From Chelatococcus sp. (GTDB taxonomy: Bacteria > Pseudomonadota > Alphaproteobacteria > Rhizobiales > Beijerinckiaceae), in assembly GCA_003248805.1 (NCBI GenBank), contig QFQY01000021.1, positions 5,095 to 69,094 on the forward strand: DNA of 64,000 nt. Reading direction: 5' to 3'. Of this stretch, positions 17,291 through 24,399 are shown one piece after another. Every line of letters begins with the position of its first letter. Position 1 is the stretch's first letter. Under the pieces are notes generated by a model. That model was not told the origin of the DNA. It was given only the letters and a program-made list of their open reading frames with translations, and did no database searches. A program made the position numbers and the translations under genes.

Positions 17291-17623
17291 TTAGTCGCAG
17301 ACTTCGACCTGCCGCATCCGGCCTTCGACGAAGGCCTCGGTGAAGTGGCAGGGCATCGACGGCACAGGCTTCGCGAAATAGCTGGCCGTGGGCGAGTCGT
17401 GATAGACCGGATAGGACTGGGCCGAGGGCTGCTGCTCGGCCGGCGAAGTCAATTGCTGGTGAGGCTGCGTCACGGCCGCCGCGACCGTCACGATGGCCTG
17501 ACCGCCGGCGCCGATGGCGCCTGCCGACCCCGGCCACGCCGGACTGGCCGAGGCAGGGGAGATGAGACCGGCGCCACCCGCCGTGGTCAGAGCGAACGCT
17601 GCTGCAATCAGTGCCTTGTTCAT
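17291..17623 (-). CDS. Hypothetical small secreted protein
   Basis: A 110-residue protein with a clear signal peptide (MNKALIAAAFALTTAGGAGLISPASA) and a low-complexity Ala/Gln/Pro mature part. The C-terminal ~40 residues contain two Cys (MPCHFTEAF and VEVCD) that could form a disulfide. No family is recognised. GGAGG sits 6 bases upstream of the chosen ATG. The gene is convergent with the SDR and upstream of an unrelated small membrane protein on the other strand. Confidence 0.6.
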   Translation of the reverse strand: MNKALIAAAFALTTAGGAGLISPASASPAWPGSAGAIGAGGQAIVTVAAAVTQPHQQLTSPAEQQPSAQSYPVYHDSPTASYFAKPVPSMPCHFTEAFVEGRMRQVEVCD

Positions 17624-17827
17624 ATCAGCCTCCAAAGCCGAAATTCGACACACCGAACGACCGGCCCGTCGATGCGGGCCGATGGCGAGGGCGCGCCCGA
17701 AACCCGTCGAACTTGCGGCGGGAATGGACGGCGCCAATCACAAGCGCGTGCGTTCCGCGCATTCCGCGGGGCTGATCGGCAACGCGCTTCATGCTAGAGG
17801 CGGAAACGCCCGTCATCCTGGTTCGTC

Positions 17828-18109
17828 ATGCGTGTCCTGCTCGTCCTGATCGCCTTCGGCATGATCGCCGTCCCCGCCTTGCTGATGCTGGCGCGGACGG
17901 AATTGCCGCGCGCCGCGCGCATCGGCCGCGCGCTCGCGATCTTCCTGGCGCCGGCCTTCGCGCTCGGACTGATCCACGGCGTGCCGGAACTCGACGGCAG
18001 GGCGCTCCAGCACCCGGTGGCCTGGACGACATTGCGCCTCGTCCTGACGGGCCTCGCCCTGATCCTGCCCTGGTGCCTCTATGTCTGGCTGGCGGGCGCC
18101 CGCCGCTGA
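17828..18109 (+). CDS. Hypothetical small membrane protein
   Basis: A 93-residue protein with three hydrophobic segments: residues 1-21 (MRVLLVLIAFGMIAVPALLML), about 34-48 (ALAIFLAPAFALGLI) and about 68-88 (LRLVLTGLALILPWCLYVWLA). No recognised domain. It is followed 16 bp later by the agmatinase gene in the same direction and may share its transcript. It is a candidate real gene because the codon pattern and a start close to the preceding region are sound, but the function is unknown. Confidence 0.55.
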   Translation: MRVLLVLIAFGMIAVPALLMLARTELPRAARIGRALAIFLAPAFALGLIHGVPELDGRALQHPVAWTTLRLVLTGLALILPWCLYVWLAGARR

Positions 18110-18125
18110 TCTTTCCAGGACTCCG

Positions 18126-19082
18126 ATGACCGACAATTCCGACACTCCGCCGATCGACCACGCCTTCACCGGCGACAGGCGCGGCCCGGCCCTCGATCCG
18201 ACCTATGCGGGCGCGCTGTCCTTCATGCGCCGCCGCTACTCCAAGGATGTCTCCGGCTGCGATCTCGTGGTCTGGGGCGTGCCCTTCGATCTGGCGGTCT
18301 CGAACCGCCCCGGCACGCGCTTCGGGCCGCAGGCGATCCGCCGCGCCAGCGTGATCTTCGACGGAGACGCGCAATATCCCTCGCGCATCGACCCCTTCGA
18401 GACCCTCGCCGTCGTCGACTATGGCGATTGCGCCCTGCCGCGCGGCGATCTGCAGGGCTGCGCCCATGCGATCGAGAAGGAGGCCGCGGGTATCCTCGCC
18501 TCCGGCGCGCACCTGCTGACGCTTGGCGGCGACCACTTCATCACCCTGCCGCTGCTGCGGGCCCATGTCGCCCGGCACGGCAAGCTCGCGCTCGTCCAGT
18601 TCGACGCGCATCAGGACACCTGGGACGATGGCGTCGGCGCGATCAGCCACGGCTCCTTCGTGCTGGAGGCTGTGCGCGAGGGGCTGATCGACACCGCCCG
18701 CTCGATCCAGGTCGGCATCCGCACGGTCGCGCCGCGCGATTGCGGCATCGCGGTGCTGGATGCCTATGCGGCGCATGAACTCGGGGTCGAGGGCACGGCG
18801 GCGCGCATCCGCGAGCGTGTCGGCGACGGGCCGGCCTATCTCACTTTCGACATCGACGCGCTCGATCCGGCCTTCGCGCCGGGCACCGGGACGCCGGTGG
18901 CCGGCGGGCTCTCCTCCGCGCAGGCCCTGCGAATCCTCTGGAGCATCCGCGACCTCGATGTCCGCGGCATGGACGTGGTCGAGGTCTCGCCGCCCTACGA
19001 CCATGCCGACGCCACCGCCATCGCCGGCTCCGCGATCGCCCAGCATTACGTCCAGGCCTTCGCCTTGCGGAAGCGCGGCTGA
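18126..19082 (+). CDS. speB: Agmatinase / ureohydrolase-family protein
   Basis: A 318-residue ureohydrolase. The Mn2+-binding motifs are all present: GGDHFITLP, FDAHQDTWDD and FDIDALDPAFAPGTGTP. The family includes agmatinase (agmatine to putrescine and urea), guanidinobutyrase and related guanidine hydrolases. Sequence alone favours the agmatinase label, but the exact substrate is not proven. The start is the ATG at 18126 with AGGA upstream. Confidence 0.85.
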   Translation: MTDNSDTPPIDHAFTGDRRGPALDPTYAGALSFMRRRYSKDVSGCDLVVWGVPFDLAVSNRPGTRFGPQAIRRASVIFDGDAQYPSRIDPFETLAVVDYGDCALPRGDLQGCAHAIEKEAAGILASGAHLLTLGGDHFITLPLLRAHVARHGKLALVQFDAHQDTWDDGVGAISHGSFVLEAVREGLIDTARSIQVGIRTVAPRDCGIAVLDAYAAHELGVEGTAARIRERVGDGPAYLTFDIDALDPAFAPGTGTPVAGGLSSAQALRILWSIRDLDVRGMDVVEVSPPYDHADATAIAGSAIAQHYVQAFALRKRG

Positions 19083-19150
19083 ATCCGCTTGCGAAGACTC
19101 GTTCCCAAGCCTTTCATGCGACTCGATAAACGCGGATGCGGAGCGCTGTG

Positions 19151-19597
19151 ATGCAGTCTGGTCGATCGGCGAAGGACGCCTTTCCCGCCGCCGTCGGGCG
19201 CCTGCGCGCGGCCCTTGCGGACGTCGCCAACGGCGATGTGGCGGCGATCAAGGCCCTCTATTCGCATGCCGACGACGCGACGAGCTTCTATGGCTGGGGC
19301 GGTTACGAGAAGGGCTGGGAGGCCGTCTCCCGTCGCTGGGACTGGGCCGCGCAGCAGTTCAAGGGCGGCAGCGTCTCCCATGAGAACGTCACCACCGTTC
19401 TCGGAGACGATCTCGCGATCCTGACCGACATCGAGACCTTCGCGGTCCTGATGGAAGGCGGGGCCGAACCGTCCCGCTGGACCAACCGGGTCACTCATGT
19501 CTTTCGCTTCGAGGAGGGCGGCTGGCGCCTGCTGCACCGCCACGCAAACCGGCTGGAGGATCGCTACGAGCCGGCGGCGCGCCTCGTCCGCGACTGA
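19151..19597 (+). CDS. SnoaL-like/nuclear-transport-factor-2 fold protein
   Basis: A 148-residue protein with an NTF2/SnoaL_3-like pattern: an N-terminal helix (LRAALADVANGDVAAIKALYSH) and alternating strands ending VFRFEEGGWRLLHRHAN. Members of this fold include small isomerases and stress proteins, and many have unknown function. GGAG lies 7 bases upstream of 19151; a second ATG at 19136 is in frame. The gene lies directly upstream of the argC regulatory leader. Confidence 0.65.
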   Translation: MQSGRSAKDAFPAAVGRLRAALADVANGDVAAIKALYSHADDATSFYGWGGYEKGWEAVSRRWDWAAQQFKGGSVSHENVTTVLGDDLAILTDIETFAVLMEGGAEPSRWTNRVTHVFRFEEGGWRLLHRHANRLEDRYEPAARLVRD

Positions 19598-19622
19598 GAG
19601 CCGGCCGCATCGTCGGGAAGCG

Positions 19623-19652
19623 ATTGACAGCCTGCCCTTGCGCGAACATATA
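19623..19652 (+). promoter_or_regulatory. Predicted promoter of the argC leader
   Basis: ATTGAC (19623-19628; TTGACA 19624-19629) and CATATA (19647-19652) lie 18 bp apart. The expected transcript start, 6-8 bases beyond the -10, falls at about 19659-19660, exactly on the A of the leader-peptide ATG. This would make the leader mRNA leaderless. Confidence 0.55.
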
Positions 19653-19659
19653 CGGTGCC

Positions 19660-19719
19660 ATGATCACAAACCCGACTCGACGTCGCCGCCGCCCGGCCGC
19701 CCCAGCGCGACCGCGATGA
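19660..19719 (+). CDS. Putative arginine-rich leader peptide of argC
   Basis: A 19-codon frame encodes MITNPTRRRRPAAPARPR followed by TGA. Six of 18 residues are arginine, four of them consecutive (CGA CGT CGC CGC, 19678-19689). It has no Shine-Dalgarno and coincides with the predicted transcript start. It lies 103 bp upstream of argC and is followed by a terminator hairpin. This is the layout of an amino-acid attenuator leader peptide, with the end product of the ArgC pathway as the sensed amino acid. It is too short to be found by length-based gene calling. Confidence 0.65.
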   Translation: MITNPTRRRRRPAAPARPR

Positions 19720-19748
19720 CGCTCGGCTGAAAGCCCGAACGCCCGCGA

Positions 19749-19772
19749 CCGCGCCCCGAGCGCGGTTTTTTT
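19749..19772 (+). terminator. Attenuator terminator hairpin upstream of argC
   Basis: Stem CCGCGC (19749-19754) / GCGCGG (19760-19765), extendable by an A-T pair, encloses loop CCCGA and is followed by seven T residues (19766-19772). It lies between the Arg-rich leader and argC, with no gene end just upstream except the leader. A competing helix CGCTCGG (19720-19726) / CCGAGCG (19756-19762) would break it. Confidence 0.75.
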
Positions 19773-19822
19773 ATGCCCGAAGCCGACGAACCATCCTCCC
19801 CAGACGCCTGACGAGGGTCGAG

Positions 19823-20758
19823 ATGAGCCAGAATCTGAAATCCATCTTCATCGACGGTGAGGCCGGCACGACCGGCCTCGGCATCCGCGACCGGCTCGCG
19901 GCCTTGCCGGAAGTGAGCGTGAAGAGCATCGCGCCCGAAAAGCGCAAGGATCCCGCCGCCCGGAAGGACATGATGGCGGCGGTCGATCTCGTCGTGCTCT
20001 GCCTGCCGGACGAGGCGGCGAAGGAATCCGTCGCGCTCGCCGACGAACTCGGCTCGGCCGCGCCCAAGATCGTCGACGCCGCGACCGCCCATCGCATCGC
20101 GCCGGGCTGGGTCTATGGCTTCGCCGAGCTGGAGCCGGGGCAGGCTGCCAAGATCGCCAACGCCAACCGCGTCGCCAATCCGGGCTGCTATCCGACGGGC
20201 GCGATCGCGCTGCTGCGGCCGCTTGTCGATGCCGGGCTGATGGCGCAGGACCATCCGGTCGCGATCAACGCGGTCTCCGGCTATTCCGGCGGCGGCAAGG
20301 CGATGATCGAGGCCTACGAGGCCGGCACGGCGCCGGCCTTCGAGCTCTACGGGCTCGGCTTCAAGCACAAGCACCTGCCGGAGCTGCAGGAATATGCGCG
20401 CCTGACGCGGCGGCCGATCTTCGTGCCCTCCGTCGGCAATTTCCGGCAGGGCATGCTGGTCTCGGTGCCGCTGCATCTCGACACGCTGCCGGGCAAGCCG
20501 AAGGTCGCCGATCTCGAGACGGCGCTGGTCGAGCGCTATGCCGGCTCGACCTATGTCTCGGTGGTGCCTGCGGCCGAGGCCGGCGGCAAGCTCGAGCCCG
20601 AGGCGCTGAACGACACCAACAGGCTGGAACTGCGGGTGTTCGGCAGCGACGATTACGGCCAGGCCGTGCTGGTCGCGAGGCTCGACAATCTCGGCAAGGG
20701 CGCCTCGGGCGCTGCCGTCCAGAACATCCGCCTGATGCTGGGGCTCGCCGAGGGCTGA
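19823..20758 (+). CDS. argC: N-acetyl-gamma-glutamyl-phosphate reductase
   Basis: A 311-residue enzyme of the short ('uncommon') ArgC form found in many proteobacteria. It reduces N-acetyl-glutamyl phosphate to the semialdehyde with NADPH in arginine biosynthesis. The dinucleotide loop is FIDGEAGTTGLGIRDRL and the catalytic Cys122 is in VANPGCYPTGAI. The ribosome site GAGGGTCGAG precedes the ATG. The gene is alone, with other arg genes outside the window, and appears to be controlled by the attenuator just upstream. Confidence 0.95.
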   Translation: MSQNLKSIFIDGEAGTTGLGIRDRLAALPEVSVKSIAPEKRKDPAARKDMMAAVDLVVLCLPDEAAKESVALADELGSAAPKIVDAATAHRIAPGWVYGFAELEPGQAAKIANANRVANPGCYPTGAIALLRPLVDAGLMAQDHPVAINAVSGYSGGGKAMIEAYEAGTAPAFELYGLGFKHKHLPELQEYARLTRRPIFVPSVGNFRQGMLVSVPLHLDTLPGKPKVADLETALVERYAGSTYVSVVPAAEAGGKLEPEALNDTNRLELRVFGSDDYGQAVLVARLDNLGKGASGAAVQNIRLMLGLAEG

Positions 20759-20792
20759 GGCGCTCGCGAGGACAGGCAGTCCGGGAACAACG

Positions 20793-20819
20793 AAAAAAGG
20801 GCCGCGCGAGCGGCCCTTT
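20793..20819. terminator. Bidirectional terminator between argC and the FAH-family gene
   Basis: A 7-bp stem (GGGCCGC/GCGGCCC) with a GCGA loop is preceded by six A residues and followed by TTT. The A tract supplies a T run for the minus-strand gene, so the hairpin serves the FAH-family gene well and argC more weakly. Confidence 0.8.
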
Positions 20820-20842
20820 CCTGTATTGCCGGGGGGACGGCC

Positions 20843-21691
20843 TCAGCCCTTCCAGGGCAGGAAGTGCTGCTTCTGGTCGCCCAGCCCCTCGATGCCGAGG
20901 GTCACGACCTCGCCGCCCTTCAGAAAGCGCGGCGGCTTGAAGCCGAGGCCGACGCCGGGCGGCGTGCCGGTGGTGATGACATCGCCCGGATCGAGCCGCA
21001 TGAACTGGCTGATATAGTGCACCAGATAGGCCGCGCCGAAGATCATGGTCTTGGTCGAGCCGTTCTGGACGCGCTCGCCGTCCACCTCGAGCCACATGGC
21101 GAGGTTCTGGACGTCCTTGACCTCGTCGGTCGTGACCAGCCACGGGCCGAGCGGGCCGAAGGTCGGGCAGCCCTTGCCCTTGGCCCACTGGCCGCCGCGC
21201 TCGGTCTGGAATTCGCGCTCGGAGACGTCGTTGCAGACGGCGAAGCCGGCGATGGCCGCGAGGGCGTCCTTCTCCTCGATATAGGAGCCGCCGTCGCCGA
21301 TCACGATGGCGAGCTCGACCTCCCAGTCGGTCTTCACCGAGCCCTTGGGGATCTGTACGTCGTCATAGGGGCCGACGATGCAGTTCGGCGCCTTGTTGAA
21401 CAGGATGGGCTCTTTCGGGATCGGAGCGCCGGTCTCGGCGGCATGGTCGGCGAAGTTGAGGCCGACGGCGATGAAATTGCGCACGTCCCCGACGCAGGCA
21501 CCGATGCGTGGCGAGCCGGAGACGAGCGGCAGCGACTTCGGGTCGAGAGCCCTGATCTTGGCGAGCGAGGCGGAGGTCAGTGCCTTGCCGGCGAGATCGG
21601 GCAGCGCGCCCGAGAGGTCGCGGATCGCTCCCTCGGAGTCCAGCAGGCCCGGCTTTTCCTGGCCCGGTGCACCATATCGTAGCAGTTTCAC
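20843..21691 (-). CDS. Fumarylacetoacetate hydrolase family protein
   Basis: A 282-residue FAH-superfamily enzyme. It has the metal-binding acidic pattern (DWEVELAIVIG), the RNFIAVGLNFADHAAE block and the C-terminal GDVITTGTPPGVG loop. Members hydrolyse or decarboxylate 2-keto acids such as acylpyruvates or 2-oxohept-3-ene-1,7-dioate. No aromatic-degradation genes are adjacent, so the substrate is open; acylpyruvase or oxaloacetate decarboxylase activities are possible. The start is GTG with AAGGAAA upstream. Confidence 0.85.
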   Translation of the reverse strand: MKLLRYGAPGQEKPGLLDSEGAIRDLSGALPDLAGKALTSASLAKIRALDPKSLPLVSGSPRIGACVGDVRNFIAVGLNFADHAAETGAPIPKEPILFNKAPNCIVGPYDDVQIPKGSVKTDWEVELAIVIGDGGSYIEEKDALAAIAGFAVCNDVSEREFQTERGGQWAKGKGCPTFGPLGPWLVTTDEVKDVQNLAMWLEVDGERVQNGSTKTMIFGAAYLVHYISQFMRLDPGDVITTGTPPGVGLGFKPPRFLKGGEVVTLGIEGLGDQKQHFLPWKG

Positions 21692-22137
21692 GGCGTTTCC
21701 TTTGTTTCAATCGTTATGAGCGATTGGGTTGGCCGCCGATCCTGTGCGGATGGCGGGCGGAACACAAGCGAGACGCATGCATGGTCCGGCCGCTGCGCTC
21801 GCCGTTGTTGCGCGCGTGCAACTCTATCCGCGAAAGCGACGTCGCTCATGCGATGCCGTACGGATGCCCGCCCACCGCCCTTTCGGGAAAAAACGCCGAT
21901 AGTTCTTATGTAAACCATCTTCTCGTCGCGACGGCTCGGCGGGAACCCCGGAAAGGCGGTCGATTTCGGTCGATTTCGGCGGCGGCGAGTGGGATTGTCA
22001 CGCCTCGGGTCGCGATTCGTGCCTCTTGTGGCGCCATTGCGGTCAAAATCGGCTCAGGCCATGCTCCGACTCAGACGAGGGGGGAACGCTCTCGCAGCCG
22101 GTGAATGGGACGGAACGCTATGGATACCAGGAACGCT
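21692..22137. promoter_or_regulatory. Divergent intergenic region, FAH-family gene / FadL porin
   Basis: A 446-bp gene-free stretch that must hold both divergent promoters. One 6-bp inverted repeat (CAATCG 21708-21713, CGATTG 21721-21726) lies 17 bp upstream of the FAH-family start and could be an operator. A tandem copy of a GGTCGATTTC-like decamer is near 21960-21980. I do not see a convincing -35/-10 pair, and no small gene is supported. Confidence 0.4.
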
Positions 22138-23475
22138 ATGAAGGGCCTTGTCCGAACTGTCGCGATCGCGACCGTGTCCAGCGCCGCGCTGCTCGCGGCG
22201 AATGGCGCCTTTGCGAGTTCTTTCGCGATCCGAAGCGGCCAGAGTGCGGAAGGCCTGGGCATGTCCTATGCCGGCGCGGCGGCGGGCGGCATCGGCATGG
22301 GTTCGATGGCCTGGAACCCGGCGACCATCACCATGTTCCCGGGCCGCAACAGCAATTGGAACTTCACTTATCTCTATGCGAACGGCTCTTATGAGCCGAC
22401 ATCGGTGACGCGCCTCGGCTCGCCGTTCGGGCCGGCGAGCCCGATCCAGAACGGCACCGGCAATATCGGCGGCGACGGTTCCTTCATTCCCGCCTCCTAT
22501 TCCGCCTGGCAGCTCACCGACCGCTTCTGGATCGGCATGACGACGGGCGCGCCGTTCGGCCTGCGCTCGAAGCCCGAGAACCAGGTGCACGCCGCGCAGG
22601 TCTATGGCCGTTCCGCCAAGGTCACCACGATCAACGTCGCGCCGACGGTCGGCTACAAGGTCAATGACTGGTTGTCGGTCGGTGCCGCGCTGCAGATCCA
22701 GCGCTTCGATGCCAAGCTCAAGAACGCGGCGATCAGCTCGCCCTTCTCTCCACCCGTCATCGTGGAAGGCGACACGATCGACTTCGGCTATCGCCTCGGC
22801 GTGACGCTGACGCCGCTCGACGGCACCACGATCGGCCTCGGCTATCGCTCTTCCATTCGCCAGACCCTCGAAGGCACGCTGCGCACGCCGACGGCCGTCA
22901 TCCCGGTCAAGGCGAATCTCAACCTGCCGGATTCCGTGGTCTTCGGCCTGTCGCAGGTCATCAACGAGCAGTGGCAGGCCCATCTCGGCGTCGAGTGGAC
23001 GAACTGGAGCCGCTTCCGCAACATCCCGATCGTGAGCCAGTTCAACGGCTTGCCCGCGACCAGCTTGAATTTCCAGTATGACGACAGCTGGTTCTTCTCG
23101 GGCGGTGTCGAATACAAGTACAGCCGCGACCTGACCCTGCGCGCCGGCGTGGGCTACGAGCTCTCGGCCGTGAACGACCAGAACCGCCAGATCTTCATCT
23201 CGGACAACGATCGTCTCTGGCTCAGCGCCGGCGGCAGCTACCAGATCACCGACCGGATCAAGCTCGATCTCGGCTACACCTACATCCATGTGAACAAGGC
23301 CACGGTGAACTACACCGGCGCCCATCCGCAGCAGCAGTTCCAGCCGCAGGCCCAGAAGGTCTACTACACGGCCGAAGCCAAGCCCTATATCCACATCCTC
23401 TCGGCTGGCCTGACCTATCGCTGGGACGATCCGGCGCAGACGATTCCCGTGCAGCCGACGGTGAGGAAGTACTGA
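22138..23475 (+). CDS. OmpP1/FadL/TodX-family outer membrane transporter
   Basis: About 445 residues: a signal peptide (MKGLVRTVAIATVSSAALLAANGAFA) and then a beta-barrel protein of the FadL type, which takes up hydrophobic compounds such as long-chain fatty acids. The mature N-terminus SSFAIRSGQSAEGLGMSYAGAAAGG matches the plug-like start of the family, and the barrel ends with aromatic-rich strands and a final TYRWDDP...RKY. Three in-frame ATGs occur at 22105, 22120 and 22138; the last precedes the signal peptide directly and has AGGA 6-7 bases upstream. A UUCG-loop terminator follows. Confidence 0.85.
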   Translation: MKGLVRTVAIATVSSAALLAANGAFASSFAIRSGQSAEGLGMSYAGAAAGGIGMGSMAWNPATITMFPGRNSNWNFTYLYANGSYEPTSVTRLGSPFGPASPIQNGTGNIGGDGSFIPASYSAWQLTDRFWIGMTTGAPFGLRSKPENQVHAAQVYGRSAKVTTINVAPTVGYKVNDWLSVGAALQIQRFDAKLKNAAISSPFSPPVIVEGDTIDFGYRLGVTLTPLDGTTIGLGYRSSIRQTLEGTLRTPTAVIPVKANLNLPDSVVFGLSQVINEQWQAHLGVEWTNWSRFRNIPIVSQFNGLPATSLNFQYDDSWFFSGGVEYKYSRDLTLRAGVGYELSAVNDQNRQIFISDNDRLWLSAGGSYQITDRIKLDLGYTYIHVNKATVNYTGAHPQQQFQPQAQKVYYTAEAKPYIHILSAGLTYRWDDPAQTIPVQPTVRKY

Positions 23476-23498
23476 GATGGCGCTGACCGCGCCTCGCG

Positions 23499-23523
23499 AG
23501 CCGGCCTTCGGGCCGGCTTTTTT
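23499..23523 (+). terminator. Rho-independent terminator of the FadL-family gene
   Basis: Stem AGCCGGCC/GGCCGGCT with a TTCG tetraloop and six T residues starts 24 bp after the stop codon. Confidence 0.9.
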
Positions 23524-23602
23524 GTCGCTGCGCGAGCGGGATCGGCGCGGCCGTGCAGGTGACGATCGGAAAGAAGAGCAGGCGCGCGGCCGGCCCGGGA
23601 GG

Positions 23603-24328
23603 CTACTCCGGATGCTCGGCGTTCCAGCGCTCGGCATAGGCCTCGCACATGCGATACACCGCCTCGCGATCGGTCCAGCCCGCGGGGTGCGCGCGGGAGG
23701 GCAGGGCGCGCTGGAAGGGGACATAGCCCTGATGCGCCAGCCTCCAGAGGCGGCGAAGCTCTTTCAGCGGCTCCGGATGGTCGTCGACGCGCAGGTCGAA
23801 GCTGGGAAAGGGCGCCTCGGTCCAGATCCGTAAGCAGCACGACTGGCGGCCCCGCTTGTCGCCTCCCGCCGCTTCGCCAGCCTCCACGGCGACGATCAGT
23901 CTCTCGTCGAAATCGCGGTCGGACGCGGCGAGATAGGCATTCAGGGTCGCGTCGACGACGCGCGGGCCTGACAGCATGTTGCCGGCGACCGAAACCCCGG
24001 GAGCCGCGGCGCTCCCGCTCCAGTCGATGCAGGCCTGGCCCGTGTAGGCTGCGGGGCGCCCTTCGCGGTCGACGAGGTGAACCTGCCGGTGGTCGCGTCC
24101 CTCGTCCGCCGCCGCGAGCGCCGCGACGACGAGGTCGGAGGGGCAGCCCTCTTGCAGCATGCGCAGTCCATCGACGCCGAAGAACGGATTGGCGAAAGCT
24201 TGTGTCGCGATCACTCCGGTCCCGCCGGCTCCGTAGGGAACGACGGCGCCGACCGCCAGCGCCCGCGAGGCGCACAGGATGCCGAACGCGCCCGTCCGCT
24301 CATCCCTCGCGACAATGGACCATGTCAT
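23603..24328 (-). CDS. DUF1028 domain protein
   Basis: A 241-residue Ntn-hydrolase-like DUF1028 protein. The N-terminus TWSIVARDERTGAFGIL and the glycine-rich GVIATQAFANPFFG block are characteristic of this family, and the VAGNMLSGP element recurs in it. Function is unknown; some members sit near peptide or amino-acid degradation genes. It lies between the FadL-family gene and phaC on the minus strand with no evident operon partner. Confidence 0.75.
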   Translation of the reverse strand: MTWSIVARDERTGAFGILCASRALAVGAVVPYGAGGTGVIATQAFANPFFGVDGLRMLQEGCPSDLVVAALAAADEGRDHRQVHLVDREGRPAAYTGQACIDWSGSAAAPGVSVAGNMLSGPRVVDATLNAYLAASDRDFDERLIVAVEAGEAAGGDKRGRQSCCLRIWTEAPFPSFDLRVDDHPEPLKELRRLWRLAHQGYVPFQRALPSRAHPAGWTDREAVYRMCEAYAERWNAEHPE

Positions 24329-24399
24329 CAGCTGTCCTCGCCAAGGGCATCGCTATAGGCGCGTGCCCCCTGGCGTGCAAACCCTGCCGCGGGACGGAC

